Source of the DNA: CAUZWH01 sp965224275
GTDB lineage: Bacteria; Pseudomonadota; Alphaproteobacteria; SHVV01
Direction: 5' to 3'
Assembly: GCA_965224275.1 (NCBI GenBank)
Contig: CBDCYR010000008.1
Location: 124,001-188,000 of the forward strand
Length of the DNA stretch: 64,000 nucleotides
Position 1 is the first letter of the stretch. The number at the start of each line of letters is the position of its first letter. Under the pieces are notes generated by a model. That model had not been told where the DNA came from, made no database searches, and worked only from the letters and a program-made list of their open reading frames with translations. The position numbers and the translations under genes are program-made. Below are positions 35,407 through 43,890 of the stretch, in pieces.

Positions 35407-35763
35407 ACAGACAAACCCTTGGATCGAACTTTTTCGGCCCTCGCGGACCCAACCCGGCGCGCAATTCTAGCGCGGCTTAGTTTGGGCTCGGCGTCGGTTG
35501 GAGAACTGGCCGAGCCGTTCGATATTTCGTTACCGGCGATTTCGCGCCATCTCCGAGCCCTCGAGGCCGCTGGGCTGCTCGTACAGCACAAGGAAGGTCG
35601 GGTGCGGCGCTGCGTGCTTAATACCCAACCGCTTGATGATGCAACCGAATGGATCGAGACGTACCGGCGCTTCTGGGAGAGTCAGTTCGATTCGCTCTCA
35701 CGTTACCTCGATGAACAAGAGAAAGAGGAGAATTCCGATGGCACAAGCGGATCTGCAGACTAG
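35395..35763 (+). CDS. ArsR-family transcriptional repressor
   Basis: 122 residues from ATG 35395, beginning MVKYTDKPLDRTFSALADPTRRAILARLSLG, the usual start of this subgroup. The winged helix-turn-helix is complete (VGELAEPFDISLPAISRHLRALEAAGLLVQHKEGR). No metal-binding cysteine motif is present, so it is not an arsenic or metal sensor. Such regulators are encoded with an AHSA1/SRPBCC gene, as here, where the next gene starts 26 bases before this one ends. Autoregulation through the palindrome at 35383 is likely. Confidence 0.88.
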   Translation: MVKYTDKPLDRTFSALADPTRRAILARLSLGSASVGELAEPFDISLPAISRHLRALEAAGLLVQHKEGRVRRCVLNTQPLDDATEWIETYRRFWESQFDSLSRYLDEQEKEENSDGTSGSAD

Positions 35764-36211
35764 TCCAGCCGCAGGCGAAACAACGCTTCAGATAAGCAGG
35801 TTGTTCAAAGCACCGCGCGACAAAGTTTATAACGCTTGGGTAGATCCCCAGGCGCTCTCGAAATGGTGGGGTCCGGAAGGCCACACCGCTGAGATAGATA
35901 CGCTCGACGTTAAACCGGGTGGAGTTTATCGGACCGCGATGACGTCGCCTGAGGGCGTTGAAATGTGGGTGGGTGGTGCCTTCAACGAAGTATTGGCCAA
36001 CGAGAAATTGGTCTTTACCTGGGCTTGGGAGGACAAGGACCATCCCGGCAAATCGCAGCACGAAACCAAGGTAACGATCGAGTTCAACGACGCGCCCGGC
36101 GGCACCGAAGTTCGGCTGACACATGAGCTTTTCGAAACCGCCGAGCAGCGCGATATGCATGAAATGGGCTGGAACAGCTCGTTCGTATGCCTGGCCAACA
36201 CCGTCGATTAG
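35738..36211 (+). CDS. SRPBCC/AHSA1 domain protein
   Basis: 157 residues from ATG 35738 with AGAGGAG upstream; the start lies inside the arsR coding region. The START-like fold is clear: LQISRLFKAPRDKVYNAWVDPQALSKWWGPEGH, GGAFNEVLANEKLVFTWAWED and TEVRLTHELFETAEQRDMHEMGW. Proteins of this kind bind small hydrophobic ligands and are often part of a stress- or toxin-response pair with ArsR. It is followed by DUF899 and glutathione transferase genes in the same direction. Confidence 0.87.
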   Translation: MAQADLQTSPAAGETTLQISRLFKAPRDKVYNAWVDPQALSKWWGPEGHTAEIDTLDVKPGGVYRTAMTSPEGVEMWVGGAFNEVLANEKLVFTWAWEDKDHPGKSQHETKVTIEFNDAPGGTEVRLTHELFETAEQRDMHEMGWNSSFVCLANTVD

Positions 36212-36237
36212 TGATCGGACAATAGAGGGAGAAGGAC

Positions 36238-36717
36238 ATGGCGAACGAAATGCGGGAGCTCGACGACTACGAACTCAAGGACAGCGACGGCACAGTCGCG
36301 CTATCGAGTTTGTTCGGCGACCACGATCAATTGGTCGTTCTGCACAACATGGGGAAATCGTGCCCCAACTGCGCTTTGTGGGGAGATGAATTCAACGGAA
36401 TGCTCGGTAAGCTCGAAAGCGTTACAGGGTTTTGCGTTGTTGGTCCTGACGACCCCGTGACCCAGGCCGACTATGCCTCGGGGCGGGGGTGGCGTTCGCG
36501 GATTTGTTCTGCTGAAGGCACCTCCTTTATCAAGGACATGGGATTCGAGAACGACAAGGGCGGCGCTCTTCCCGGAATCTCCGTGCTTAGCAAGAGCGAT
36601 GGCAACCTATCGCTCGTTAAGCAAGTGAATGTGGTTAAGGACAATCGCTGCCCATCGGTGCTTGAGGTGTTCTGGATGTTAGGTGACACCGAGACGTCGA
36701 AGGTCGCATTCGGGTAG
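36238..36717 (+). CDS. DUF899 thioredoxin-like protein
   Basis: 159 residues with a strong ribosome site (GAGGGAGAAGG). Contains VVLHNMGKSCPNCALWGDEFNG, a CxxC motif after a strand that resembles the thioredoxin active-site position, then TSFIKDMGFENDKGGALPGISVLSKSDG. DUF899 proteins share a thioredoxin-like fold and are of unknown function. It lies 26 bases after the SRPBCC gene and 52 before the transferase, in what looks like one operon under ArsR control. Confidence 0.8.
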   Translation: MANEMRELDDYELKDSDGTVALSSLFGDHDQLVVLHNMGKSCPNCALWGDEFNGMLGKLESVTGFCVVGPDDPVTQADYASGRGWRSRICSAEGTSFIKDMGFENDKGGALPGISVLSKSDGNLSLVKQVNVVKDNRCPSVLEVFWMLGDTETSKVAFG

Positions 36718-36769
36718 TTCAAAATCTTTGTCGTTGGCGAGCGTAACAACGCTGCAATAGGAGGAAAGA

Positions 36770-37414
36770 ATGGCTGATGTAATTGTTTATGGACCACCGC
36801 AAAGCACGTACCTGCGGACTGTACGGATGGCTCTCGAAGAAAAAGGAGTCGCTTACGATCTCACCGAAGTCGATTTCGGGAGCGACTCACATCGCGCGCT
36901 GCACCCGTTTCTCAAGGTTCCGGCATTCCGGCACGGGGATGTGCGCCTCTACGAATCCGCCGCGATCGGCTATTACGTGAGCGCTACATTTGACGGTGTC
37001 TCGCTAACGCCGAGCGACACGTTGGGGCGGGCTCATATGCTCGGATGGATGAGTGCCACGATCGACTACATCTATCCCACCGGTATTATCGATATGGTGC
37101 TCGAGCGCGTGGTTGTGCCGATGCGTGGCGGCACCACCAATGAAGAAAAGATTGCGGCGGCAAAACCGAAATTGGCAGAACAGCTTGCTATCGTTGATGC
37201 TGCCTTGGCGTCATCAGACCATCTGGCGGGCCCGGACCTGTCTCTCGCGGATCTTTTCCTGGCGCCGATGGTTTTCTATTTGAAAGGCATTCCGGACGGC
37301 GAAGAACCGTTGGCCGGCAAAAGCAATATTGACGCCTGGTTCAACCGTATGGCATCGCGCGAATCTTTCGCCAAGACGATCCCACCAATGCCGCAGCAAC
37401 AGGCTGCGCAATAA
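36770..37414 (+). CDS. Glutathione S-transferase family protein
   Basis: 214 residues, start after AGGAGGAAAG. N-terminal thioredoxin-like domain: VIVYGPPQSTYLRTVRMALEEKGVAYDLTEV, with the cis-Pro region VPAFRHGDVRLYESAAIGYYV including the Glu-Ser pair for glutathione. The C-terminal helical domain carries LAGPDLSLADLFLAPMVFYL. The Ser-Thr-Tyr at residues 10-12 may be the catalytic site. It would conjugate glutathione to electrophiles or isomerise a metabolite. A terminator follows, closing the ArsR unit. Confidence 0.9.
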   Translation: MADVIVYGPPQSTYLRTVRMALEEKGVAYDLTEVDFGSDSHRALHPFLKVPAFRHGDVRLYESAAIGYYVSATFDGVSLTPSDTLGRAHMLGWMSATIDYIYPTGIIDMVLERVVVPMRGGTTNEEKIAAAKPKLAEQLAIVDAALASSDHLAGPDLSLADLFLAPMVFYLKGIPDGEEPLAGKSNIDAWFNRMASRESFAKTIPPMPQQQAAQ

Positions 37415-37434
37415 CTACCCGATCTACGAGCGAG

Positions 37435-37470
37435 CAGGGGATGCTGCCGGCATCCCCTGATTTGGTCTTA
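37435..37470 (+). terminator. Terminator after the glutathione transferase gene
   Basis: CAGGGGATGC (37435-37444) pairs perfectly with GCATCCCCTG (37450-37459), followed by ATTTGGTCTT. The T-run is interrupted, but the stem and position, 20 bases after the stop, fit a terminator. Confidence 0.7.
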
Positions 37471-37923
37471 ATCGCTCGGCCACGGGAACGCAGCTAATTT
37501 GACAACTGCCTATCGCTTTTGATCTCGGCGGACGATCGAAGACCGTGTGTGCGTGTTAGACCGGGAGCGATTGCCGCTGTTCCACCTCGCGTGATCCATC
37601 TACCGGGTTTACCCCTCCTTTCTAAAGACTTTCCCTGAGTTTCGAACAGTTGCCACGAGGTTCGGCCAGGGACATATTTATCTTCGGTTGCTCCCGACGA
37701 TTGGTGGGCGCGTCTAAAAAATCTTGCGTTATTCGATGTTTAGGGTTGCTTGCTTCCAGGAAATCTTTACATTTTGAGCGCTTTAATGTTCGCGAGTTCT
37801 CCTGGGTCGGGAGCCATTGATCCTTTCCAACATCAGCCGGAGGTTGCTGAAACGCATCTCAGCGGCACGAAAAGCACGCATCTTTACTCACCGACTGCCG
37901 ATTGGTGAAACAACAGAATAAGT
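37471..37923. other. 450-base gap without a gene
   Basis: I find no convincing open reading frame, tRNA or structured RNA here. AT content rises near 37720-37800. TTGACA at 37499 has no good -10 partner at the usual distance. The region probably holds the promoter of the downstream metallohydrolase gene; the ATG there is preceded only by GAATAAGT, a poor ribosome site. Confidence 0.4.
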
Positions 37924-38748
37924 ATGGCATTTAAAATCAAATTCTGGGGCGTCCGCGGCAGTATTGCGTGCCCGACTCCGCGCCACATTGCGTTTGGTGG
38001 TAACACCAGTTGCATCGAGGTGGCGATGGGCGGACAGCGCGTGATCCTCGATGCCGGCACCGGGCTGCGTGAACTCGGTCATTGGTTTCTCAAGAAAAAC
38101 GTGAAGAAAGCGACGATGCTACTGACCCATACCCACTGGGATCACATCAACGGCTTTCCGTTTTTCTCGCCCGCGTTCCGCAAAGACCGTTCGTTTACGA
38201 TAATGGCGGGCCACTTAAACGCGCTTGGCGGCGTTCAGAAAATCATCGCTGGTCAAATGTCGCAGCCGACGTTTCCGGTACCTCTCGATATGATGGGTTC
38301 GAAGCTGACGTTTGAAGACTTCACCTACGGCGATACCTTCAGCCTCGGCAAGGGCATCAAGGTAATCACGACACCATTGAATCACCCTGACGGGGCCACG
38401 GGATACCGCATCGAGTATCGCGGTAAGTCCATGTGTTACATAACCGATACCGAGCATGTCATCGGCAAACCCGACGAAAAAGTGCTGGAGATCATCGAGG
38501 GTGCAGATCTCGTCATCTACGACTCAACCTACACCGACAAAGAGTTTCCCAACCGAGTAGGGTGGGGACATTCGACCTGGCAGGAAGGCGTGCGCCTCTG
38601 CCAATCCGCAAATGTGAAAACATTGGCGATATTCCACCACGATCCTGACCATGAAGATCTTTTCATGGAGCAGCTTGAGCGACTGGCGCGCATGACCTGG
38701 AACGGTGCGGTGGTTGCCCGCGAGCATATGCGCTTCAATCTGCTTTAG
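37924..38748 (+). CDS. Metallo-beta-lactamase-fold hydrolase
   Basis: 274 residues. FWGVRGSIACPTPRHIAFGGNTSCIEV at the start and VILDAGTGLREL are typical of the phosphodiesterase-like subgroup. The metal site HTHWDHINGFPF begins at residue 69, with further ligands at NHPDGATGYRIEY, YITDTEH and FHHDPDHED. The fold and metals fit a phosphodiesterase or related hydrolase acting on nucleotides or other phosphoesters. It is a single gene; nearby genes give no hint of the substrate. Confidence 0.87.
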   Translation: MAFKIKFWGVRGSIACPTPRHIAFGGNTSCIEVAMGGQRVILDAGTGLRELGHWFLKKNVKKATMLLTHTHWDHINGFPFFSPAFRKDRSFTIMAGHLNALGGVQKIIAGQMSQPTFPVPLDMMGSKLTFEDFTYGDTFSLGKGIKVITTPLNHPDGATGYRIEYRGKSMCYITDTEHVIGKPDEKVLEIIEGADLVIYDSTYTDKEFPNRVGWGHSTWQEGVRLCQSANVKTLAIFHHDPDHEDLFMEQLERLARMTWNGAVVAREHMRFNLL

Positions 38749-38859
38749 TGGGTTGTCTCGTTTCTCTGGCGACTAGCGAAGCTTGCACTCCAAATCACTA
38801 AATACCCGAGATAGATTGGAGGTTCGTGAGCGTCGGCTAGCGACATTTGCGTCAATATC

Positions 38860-40170
38860 ATGCCCAAGCCAGTAACCGTTGCGATCGTCGGTTCCGGCCC
38901 TGCCGGTTTTTACGCCGCCGAATCACTTGTTAAGTCGGATCTCGTGTGTGAGATCGATGTCATCGATCGTTTACCCACCCCGTATGGATTGATTCGCGGC
39001 GGGGTCGCTCCTGACCATCAGACCACCAAAAATGTTTGGCGACGCTACGAGAAAACCGCGCTCAATGAACAGATTCATTTCTATGGCAACGTCGAGATCG
39101 GACGCGACGTCAGCATCGATGAACTGCGGGAGCGCTATGATGCGGTGGTGCTGGCGATCGGCTCGGCACTAGATCGACCACTTGGCATTCCGGGGGAGGA
39201 TAAGGTTGGCGTCTTCGGAGCCGCTGCCTTTGTCGGTTGGTACAATGGACATCCCGATTTCCGTGACCTCAATCCGGATCTCGACATCACGACCGCCGCG
39301 GTCATCGGCGTCGGCAATGTTGCGATTGATGTGGCGCGTGTGCTCGCGAAGACACCGAGCGAAATGGCCGAAACCGATCTTGTGGACTACGCAGCGGCGG
39401 CCGTCCATAGCTCGCCGCTCACCGATGTCTACATGTTTGGACGTCGAAGCGCGGCTGACGCGAAATTCACCAACAAAGAACTACGGGAAATGGGCGAACT
39501 CGAGAACGCCGTGCCGATCGTTGATCCTGGTCAAATTCCCAGTGAAGTGACCGGAGAAATGTCCGATCGTGACCGCCGGCTTACCGTGAAAAACCTCGAC
39601 ACTCTTCGTGAGTTTTCGACGCGTGATGCGGACGAGAAACCAATCCGCGTTCACTTCCAGTTTCTTACCTCGCCGGTCGAAGTATTGGGTGGCGAGAAAG
39701 TGGAGGGGTTGCGTTTGGAAAAGAACGAAGTGGTTGACGGCCGCGCCCGCGGGACGGGTGAGTTTTTCGAGATTGAGTGCGGGCTAATACTGCCGTCTAT
39801 TGGTTATCGGGCTGAACCGGTGGTGGGGATGCCGTTCGACGAGCGCGACGGCACGGCGAAGAGCGACAATGGCCGCATCGAAAAAGGGTTTTATGCAGTA
39901 GGCTGGATTAGACGTGGGCCAACCGGTGTGATCGGTACCAACAAACCCGACGGAGATGCTGCATTCCGTCAGATTGAAGAGGAATTCCCCGAAGGAGAAA
40001 AATCTGGCCGGGCTGCGTTCGATGCCCTGTTGGACGAACGCAGCATTCGCGCCGTCACATTTGCTGATTGGAAGAAGATCGAGGCCGCGGAAATAGCTAA
40101 TGCTGTTGGAAACGCACCACGTAGGAAGTTCTCTGAAATCGCCGAAATGCTCGCTGTTCTTGAGGCATGA
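38860..40170 (+). CDS. Ferredoxin-NADP+ reductase, adrenodoxin-reductase type (FprA-like)
   Basis: 436 residues. The FAD site is VAIVGSGPAGFYAAESLVKSD at the N-terminus, followed by RLPTPYGLIRGGVAPDHQTTKNV, characteristic of adrenodoxin reductase and mycobacterial FprA. The NADP site has VIGVGNVAIDVARVL and the specific GRRS motif (FGRRSAADAKFT). YAVGWIRRGPTGVIGTNKPD near residue 350 is the FAD-binding end. It exchanges electrons between NADP(H) and a ferredoxin. It lies upstream of a ferredoxin-dependent oxidoreductase, to which it may supply or from which it may accept electrons. Confidence 0.9.
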   Translation: MPKPVTVAIVGSGPAGFYAAESLVKSDLVCEIDVIDRLPTPYGLIRGGVAPDHQTTKNVWRRYEKTALNEQIHFYGNVEIGRDVSIDELRERYDAVVLAIGSALDRPLGIPGEDKVGVFGAAAFVGWYNGHPDFRDLNPDLDITTAAVIGVGNVAIDVARVLAKTPSEMAETDLVDYAAAAVHSSPLTDVYMFGRRSAADAKFTNKELREMGELENAVPIVDPGQIPSEVTGEMSDRDRRLTVKNLDTLREFSTRDADEKPIRVHFQFLTSPVEVLGGEKVEGLRLEKNEVVDGRARGTGEFFEIECGLILPSIGYRAEPVVGMPFDERDGTAKSDNGRIEKGFYAVGWIRRGPTGVIGTNKPDGDAAFRQIEEEFPEGEKSGRAAFDALLDERSIRAVTFADWKKIEAAEIANAVGNAPRRKFSEIAEMLAVLEA

Positions 40171-40302
40171 AGGTTGCGCCAAGCGTGATTCTTTGAGGGC
40201 CGCGGTTAGCAATAGCCAAGCCAATGGGATAGTGTGCGGCCGCGCGCACGTTCCAAAAGAGGTATCTCGCTAAAGTGATCGGCTGCGGTTGGAAGGTGCG
40301 CT

Positions 40303-40338
40303 ATGAATACCAAGAATAATCTTCTTCTGAAGGGATGA
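40303..40338 (+). CDS. Possible 11-codon leader peptide before the alpha subunit gene
   Basis: ATG at 40303 with GGAAGGTG nine bases upstream is followed by ten sense codons (AAT ACC AAG and so on, rich in Leu and Asn) and TGA at 40336-40338, ending four bases before the GTG of the oxidoreductase gene. The ribosome site is better than that of the next gene. Translation could couple to or attenuate it. Chance is a real alternative. Confidence 0.3.
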   Translation: MNTKNNLLLKG

Positions 40339-40342
40339 AGCA

Positions 40343-42211
40343 GTGAGTACCGCACTCGAAATGGAGCGGGTGGATACGCCTCGCGAGGAAAAGGAGTCGG
40401 TCGTTGTTCGGTTCGCGGGGGACTCGGGCGATGGCATGCAGTTGACGGGTGGTCAGTTCACCTTGGCAACGGCCATCGCCGGGAACGATCTGGCAACTTT
40501 CCCGGATTTTCCTGCAGAAATTCGCGCGCCCATTGGCACGACTTACGGCGTTTCCGCGTTCCAGATCAACTTCGGTGGTCGCACGATCAAGACGGCCGGC
40601 GATGCGCCCGACGTTTTGGTAGCGATGAACCCGGCGGCACTCAAGGTGAATATCGGTGATCTTCGCGAGGGCGGTTTGGTCGTCGTCGATTCCGGCACAT
40701 TCAATGAACGCAACTTGATAAAGGCGGGTTTCGCTGGAAATCCTCTCGAAGACGATTCGCTGGATGCATTCAGAAAAATTGAAATTGACATATCCAAGCT
40801 CACGCTAGAGGCCCTCAAGGAATCCGGTCTTAACAAGAAAGAATCCTTGCGGTGCAAAAATCTGTGGACCCTGGGATTGGTTTACTGGTTGTTTGGTCGC
40901 GACCGGCAGGCGACGGTCGACTGGCTTAATCAAAAGTTCGCGAAACGGCAGGACATTGCCGATGCCAACATCGCGGCGCTCAATGCGGGACACGCGTTTG
41001 GCGAGACCGCAGAGATGCCGGATGGCATCACGGCTTACATCGTGCCGCCAGCCGATATCTCGCCCGGTCATTATCGCAACATCACCGGCTTCGAGGCGAT
41101 GGCATGGGGCCTGGCGGCGGGGTCGATCCTGTCGAAACTCCCCCTGGTGTTTGCGTCCTACCCGATCACGCCGGCATCGACCTTGCTGCATGCGCTGGCG
41201 ACGATGAAGGATCTCGGCGTTACCACCTTCCAAGCCGAGGATGAAATCGCTGCGGTCTGCGCGGCAATTGGTGCTTCGTTCGCCGGATCGATCGGCATTA
41301 CCTCGAGTTCGGGTCCCGGCGTAGCGCTAAAAGGTGAGGGGATCGGGCTCGCCATCACCACAGAGCTGCCATTGATAATCGTCAATTCCCAGCGCGCCGG
41401 ACCCTCAACTGGCATGCCGACGAAGACGGAACAATCCGACCTCTATCAATCCGTCTACGGCCGCAACGCCGACGCACCGCTTGTTGTATTATCGTCGCGC
41501 TCCCCATCGGATTGTTTTGACGTGGCTATCGAAGCCGTGCGTTTGGCGCTTAAGTATATGACACCGGTTATCGTGTTGACCGATGGATATATCGCTAACG
41601 CATCCGAGCCCTGGCAGATTCCGGATATTGGCTCGCTCACGCCAATGCAGGTCGAGCTCCGTACCGACCCGGAGGGGTTCCATCCGTTTTTGCGCGATGA
41701 AGAGACGCTTGCGCGAACCTGGGCGATCCCGGGTACGCCGGGTCTGGAGCATAGGATTGGCGGAATTGAGAAAGCGTATGATTCCGGCCACATCTCTTAC
41801 GATCCTGAAAATCACCAACTCATGACCGATACTCGCGCCGCCAAGGTCAATGGGATCGCGAAAGATATTCCGGCGCAAAGTGTCGAGGACGGGCCTGATG
41901 GGGGGCCGCTTGCGGTCGTGGGCTGGGGATCGACCTACGGGCCGATTAGCAGGGCGGTAAGCAATCTGCGTGACCAGGGCCTAAACGTTAGTCACATTCA
42001 CCTCCGGCATATTTGGCCGTTACCGTCGAACCTCGGCGATCTGCTGGGCCGCTACGAAAAAGTTTTGGTGCCGGAAATGAACAACGGGCAACTGCTCACG
42101 GTCTTGCGTAGTGAGTATCTTGTACCGGCCGAAGGTTTGAACAAAATATCTGGCCAGCCCTTTAAGATTGGTGAGATCGAGGACGCGATTCGCGAGCGAG
42201 TGGAGAACTAA
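40343..42211 (+). CDS. korA: 2-oxoacid:ferredoxin oxidoreductase, fused gamma-alpha subunit
   Basis: 622 residues from GTG (VSTALEME). Residues 20-200 form the gamma (catalytic) domain: VVVRFAGDSGDGMQLTGGQFTLATA, FPAEIRAPIGTTYGVSAFQINF and LVAMNPAAL. Residues 230-620 are the alpha domain with thiamine-pyrimidine-binding features: FEAMAWGLAAGSILSKLPLVFASYPITPAS, FQAEDEIAAVCAAIGASFAG, TSSSGPGVALKGEGIG and TELPLIIVNSQRAGPSTGMPTKTEQSDL. It converts 2-oxoglutarate or another 2-oxoacid to acyl-CoA, reducing ferredoxin. The beta subunit gene follows immediately. No ferredoxin gene is adjacent. Confidence 0.92.
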   Translation: MSTALEMERVDTPREEKESVVVRFAGDSGDGMQLTGGQFTLATAIAGNDLATFPDFPAEIRAPIGTTYGVSAFQINFGGRTIKTAGDAPDVLVAMNPAALKVNIGDLREGGLVVVDSGTFNERNLIKAGFAGNPLEDDSLDAFRKIEIDISKLTLEALKESGLNKKESLRCKNLWTLGLVYWLFGRDRQATVDWLNQKFAKRQDIADANIAALNAGHAFGETAEMPDGITAYIVPPADISPGHYRNITGFEAMAWGLAAGSILSKLPLVFASYPITPASTLLHALATMKDLGVTTFQAEDEIAAVCAAIGASFAGSIGITSSSGPGVALKGEGIGLAITTELPLIIVNSQRAGPSTGMPTKTEQSDLYQSVYGRNADAPLVVLSSRSPSDCFDVAIEAVRLALKYMTPVIVLTDGYIANASEPWQIPDIGSLTPMQVELRTDPEGFHPFLRDEETLARTWAIPGTPGLEHRIGGIEKAYDSGHISYDPENHQLMTDTRAAKVNGIAKDIPAQSVEDGPDGGPLAVVGWGSTYGPISRAVSNLRDQGLNVSHIHLRHIWPLPSNLGDLLGRYEKVLVPEMNNGQLLTVLRSEYLVPAEGLNKISGQPFKIGEIEDAIRERVEN

Positions 42212-42212
42212 A

Positions 42213-43229
42213 ATGAACGTCGTGCCCGAGAAACTTACAGCGAAAGACTTCGCGACCGATCAGGAAGTGCGGTGGTGCCCCGGATGCGGCGATTATGCCA
42301 TTCTCAAGAGTGTTCTCGGTGTTCTCCCGGAGATCAATGTCCCTCGCGAGAATATCGTTTTCGTCTCGGGAATCGGTTGTGCCGCGCGGTTTCCCTATTA
42401 CGTCAAGACATATGGTTTTCATTCGATTCACGGACGGGCGCCGGCGTTTGCTACCGGGATTAAACTTGCCAATCCCGACCTGGATGTTTGGGTCGTTGCG
42501 GGTGATGGCGACGGCCTCAGTATTGGCGGTAATCATCTTCTCCATCTGCTACGTCGTAACGTCGACGTCCAGTTTCTGCTGTTCAATAACGAGATCTATG
42601 GCTTGACGAAGGGGCAGAATTCTCCGACGTCGCGGAAAGGGACGCGAACGCCATCGACTCCGATGGGCTCGCTTGCTAGTCCGGTTTCCGCGTGCGTCTT
42701 CGCCCTTGGCGCAGGCGCCCGTTTCGTTGCCCGCACCGTCGACACGATGCAGAAACATTTGCCGCCTGTGCTCATGCGCGCTCACGACCACAGAGGCACA
42801 TCATTTGTCGAGATCATTCAAAACTGCATTGTCTACAACGATGGTGTGTTTGATTACTTCACTGACAAATCAGCAGCGGCCGAAAACCAGATTCATGTCG
42901 AGCACGGCGCTCCCTTGATTTTTGGCACTGACAGCAACAAGGGATTGAAGGTTCATCCAACAACGTTGGAGCTTGAAGTCATTACGGTTGGCGAGAATGG
43001 TGTAACCGAAGCCGATGTTATGGTTCACGACGAAAACAATCGTACGCTTGCAGGTCTGCTGTCGCGGATGGAGCCGCCAGAATTTCCCAAGGCGCTTGGT
43101 GTGATTTACTGTGACCCGGCGCCCTCATACGATACCGAGCTATCCGCACGTGTGAGTGCGGCGCGTGTGGATGATATGGCAGCGACCTTCAACGATCGGC
43201 TTCGCAAGGGTCATACCTGGACCGTATGA
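42213..43229 (+). CDS. korB: 2-oxoacid:ferredoxin oxidoreductase, beta subunit
   Basis: 338 residues from ATG 42213, one base after the alpha stop, with GGAG in the end of the alpha gene. RWCPGCGDYAIL near residue 20 and the cluster-binding cysteine in GIGCAARFPYYV are typical. VVAGDGDGLSIGGNHLLHLLRRN and LFNNEIYGLTKGQNSPTS bind thiamine diphosphate and Mg. No separate iron-sulfur ferredoxin domain is fused, so the enzyme is the simple two-subunit type. It completes the active heterodimer. Confidence 0.92.
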   Translation: MNVVPEKLTAKDFATDQEVRWCPGCGDYAILKSVLGVLPEINVPRENIVFVSGIGCAARFPYYVKTYGFHSIHGRAPAFATGIKLANPDLDVWVVAGDGDGLSIGGNHLLHLLRRNVDVQFLLFNNEIYGLTKGQNSPTSRKGTRTPSTPMGSLASPVSACVFALGAGARFVARTVDTMQKHLPPVLMRAHDHRGTSFVEIIQNCIVYNDGVFDYFTDKSAAAENQIHVEHGAPLIFGTDSNKGLKVHPTTLELEVITVGENGVTEADVMVHDENNRTLAGLLSRMEPPEFPKALGVIYCDPAPSYDTELSARVSAARVDDMAATFNDRLRKGHTWTV

Positions 43230-43324
43230 ACGACTCGATGTAACCAGGAGGCGACCACCGCCAATAAGCCAGCGTCTGGCGAAGGTCCATGAGTTTGGGG
43301 TACGGAATACCGTGCGCGGTTTTA

Positions 43325-43888
43325 ATGGCGAACGAGTTTTCCTACAGCTTTGATCGGTTTTCGATTCTAGTCGTTGAGGACAACGGCTATATGAAGATGC
43401 TTCTTGCATCACTGCTTAAAGACCTGGGCTTCGGTCGAGTTGAAACAGCGTCGGACGGCAGCGAAGCGGTCGAATTTCTCAAACTCGTCGCAACCAATCC
43501 CCAGCGAGCCGGAACTCAAACCCTGGATATCATTGTTTCGAATTGGCAGATGGCGCCGATGGACGGGCTTGAGCTGTTGCGATGGGTTCGCCGCAACAAA
43601 CAATCACCCGATCGTTTCATCCCCTTCGTGTTGGTCACCGCTTTTGCAGATCTCCCCAAACTTAAGCAAGCGCGTGACGCCGGTGTCACAGAGTTCATGG
43701 CCAAGCCTTACACGATCGCGACCCTCTGCGATCGCGTTCTCGCTGTTGTCGAACGGCCGCGCCAGTATGTTTCGACCTCCAAATTTTTCGGCCCTGACCG
43801 ACGTCGGCGAGCGACGGAAGTCGAAGGCGTCGAACGCCGCAGCATCGACGAAGACGAAGCCGATATTGTCTATGAAGCTGAGTTTTGA
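43325..43888 (+). CDS. Receiver-domain protein lacking the phospho-acceptor Asp
   Basis: 187 residues from ATG 43325; an ATG 12 codons upstream is possible. Residues 12-130 are a CheY-like receiver: FSILVVEDNGYMKMLLASLL gives the acidic pair (E18, D19), VLVTAFADLP the conserved Thr, and EFMAKPYT the Lys. At the position of the phosphorylated Asp the motif reads DIIVSNWQMAPMDGLELL, so it is Asn73. The C-terminal 55 residues are charged (FFGPDRRRRATEVEGVERRS). It is encoded two bases before an HPt-domain gene. A pseudo-receiver that binds a partner without phosphorylation is the likely role. Confidence 0.85.
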   Translation: MANEFSYSFDRFSILVVEDNGYMKMLLASLLKDLGFGRVETASDGSEAVEFLKLVATNPQRAGTQTLDIIVSNWQMAPMDGLELLRWVRRNKQSPDRFIPFVLVTAFADLPKLKQARDAGVTEFMAKPYTIATLCDRVLAVVERPRQYVSTSKFFGPDRRRRATEVEGVERRSIDEDEADIVYEAEF

Positions 43889-43890
43889 GA

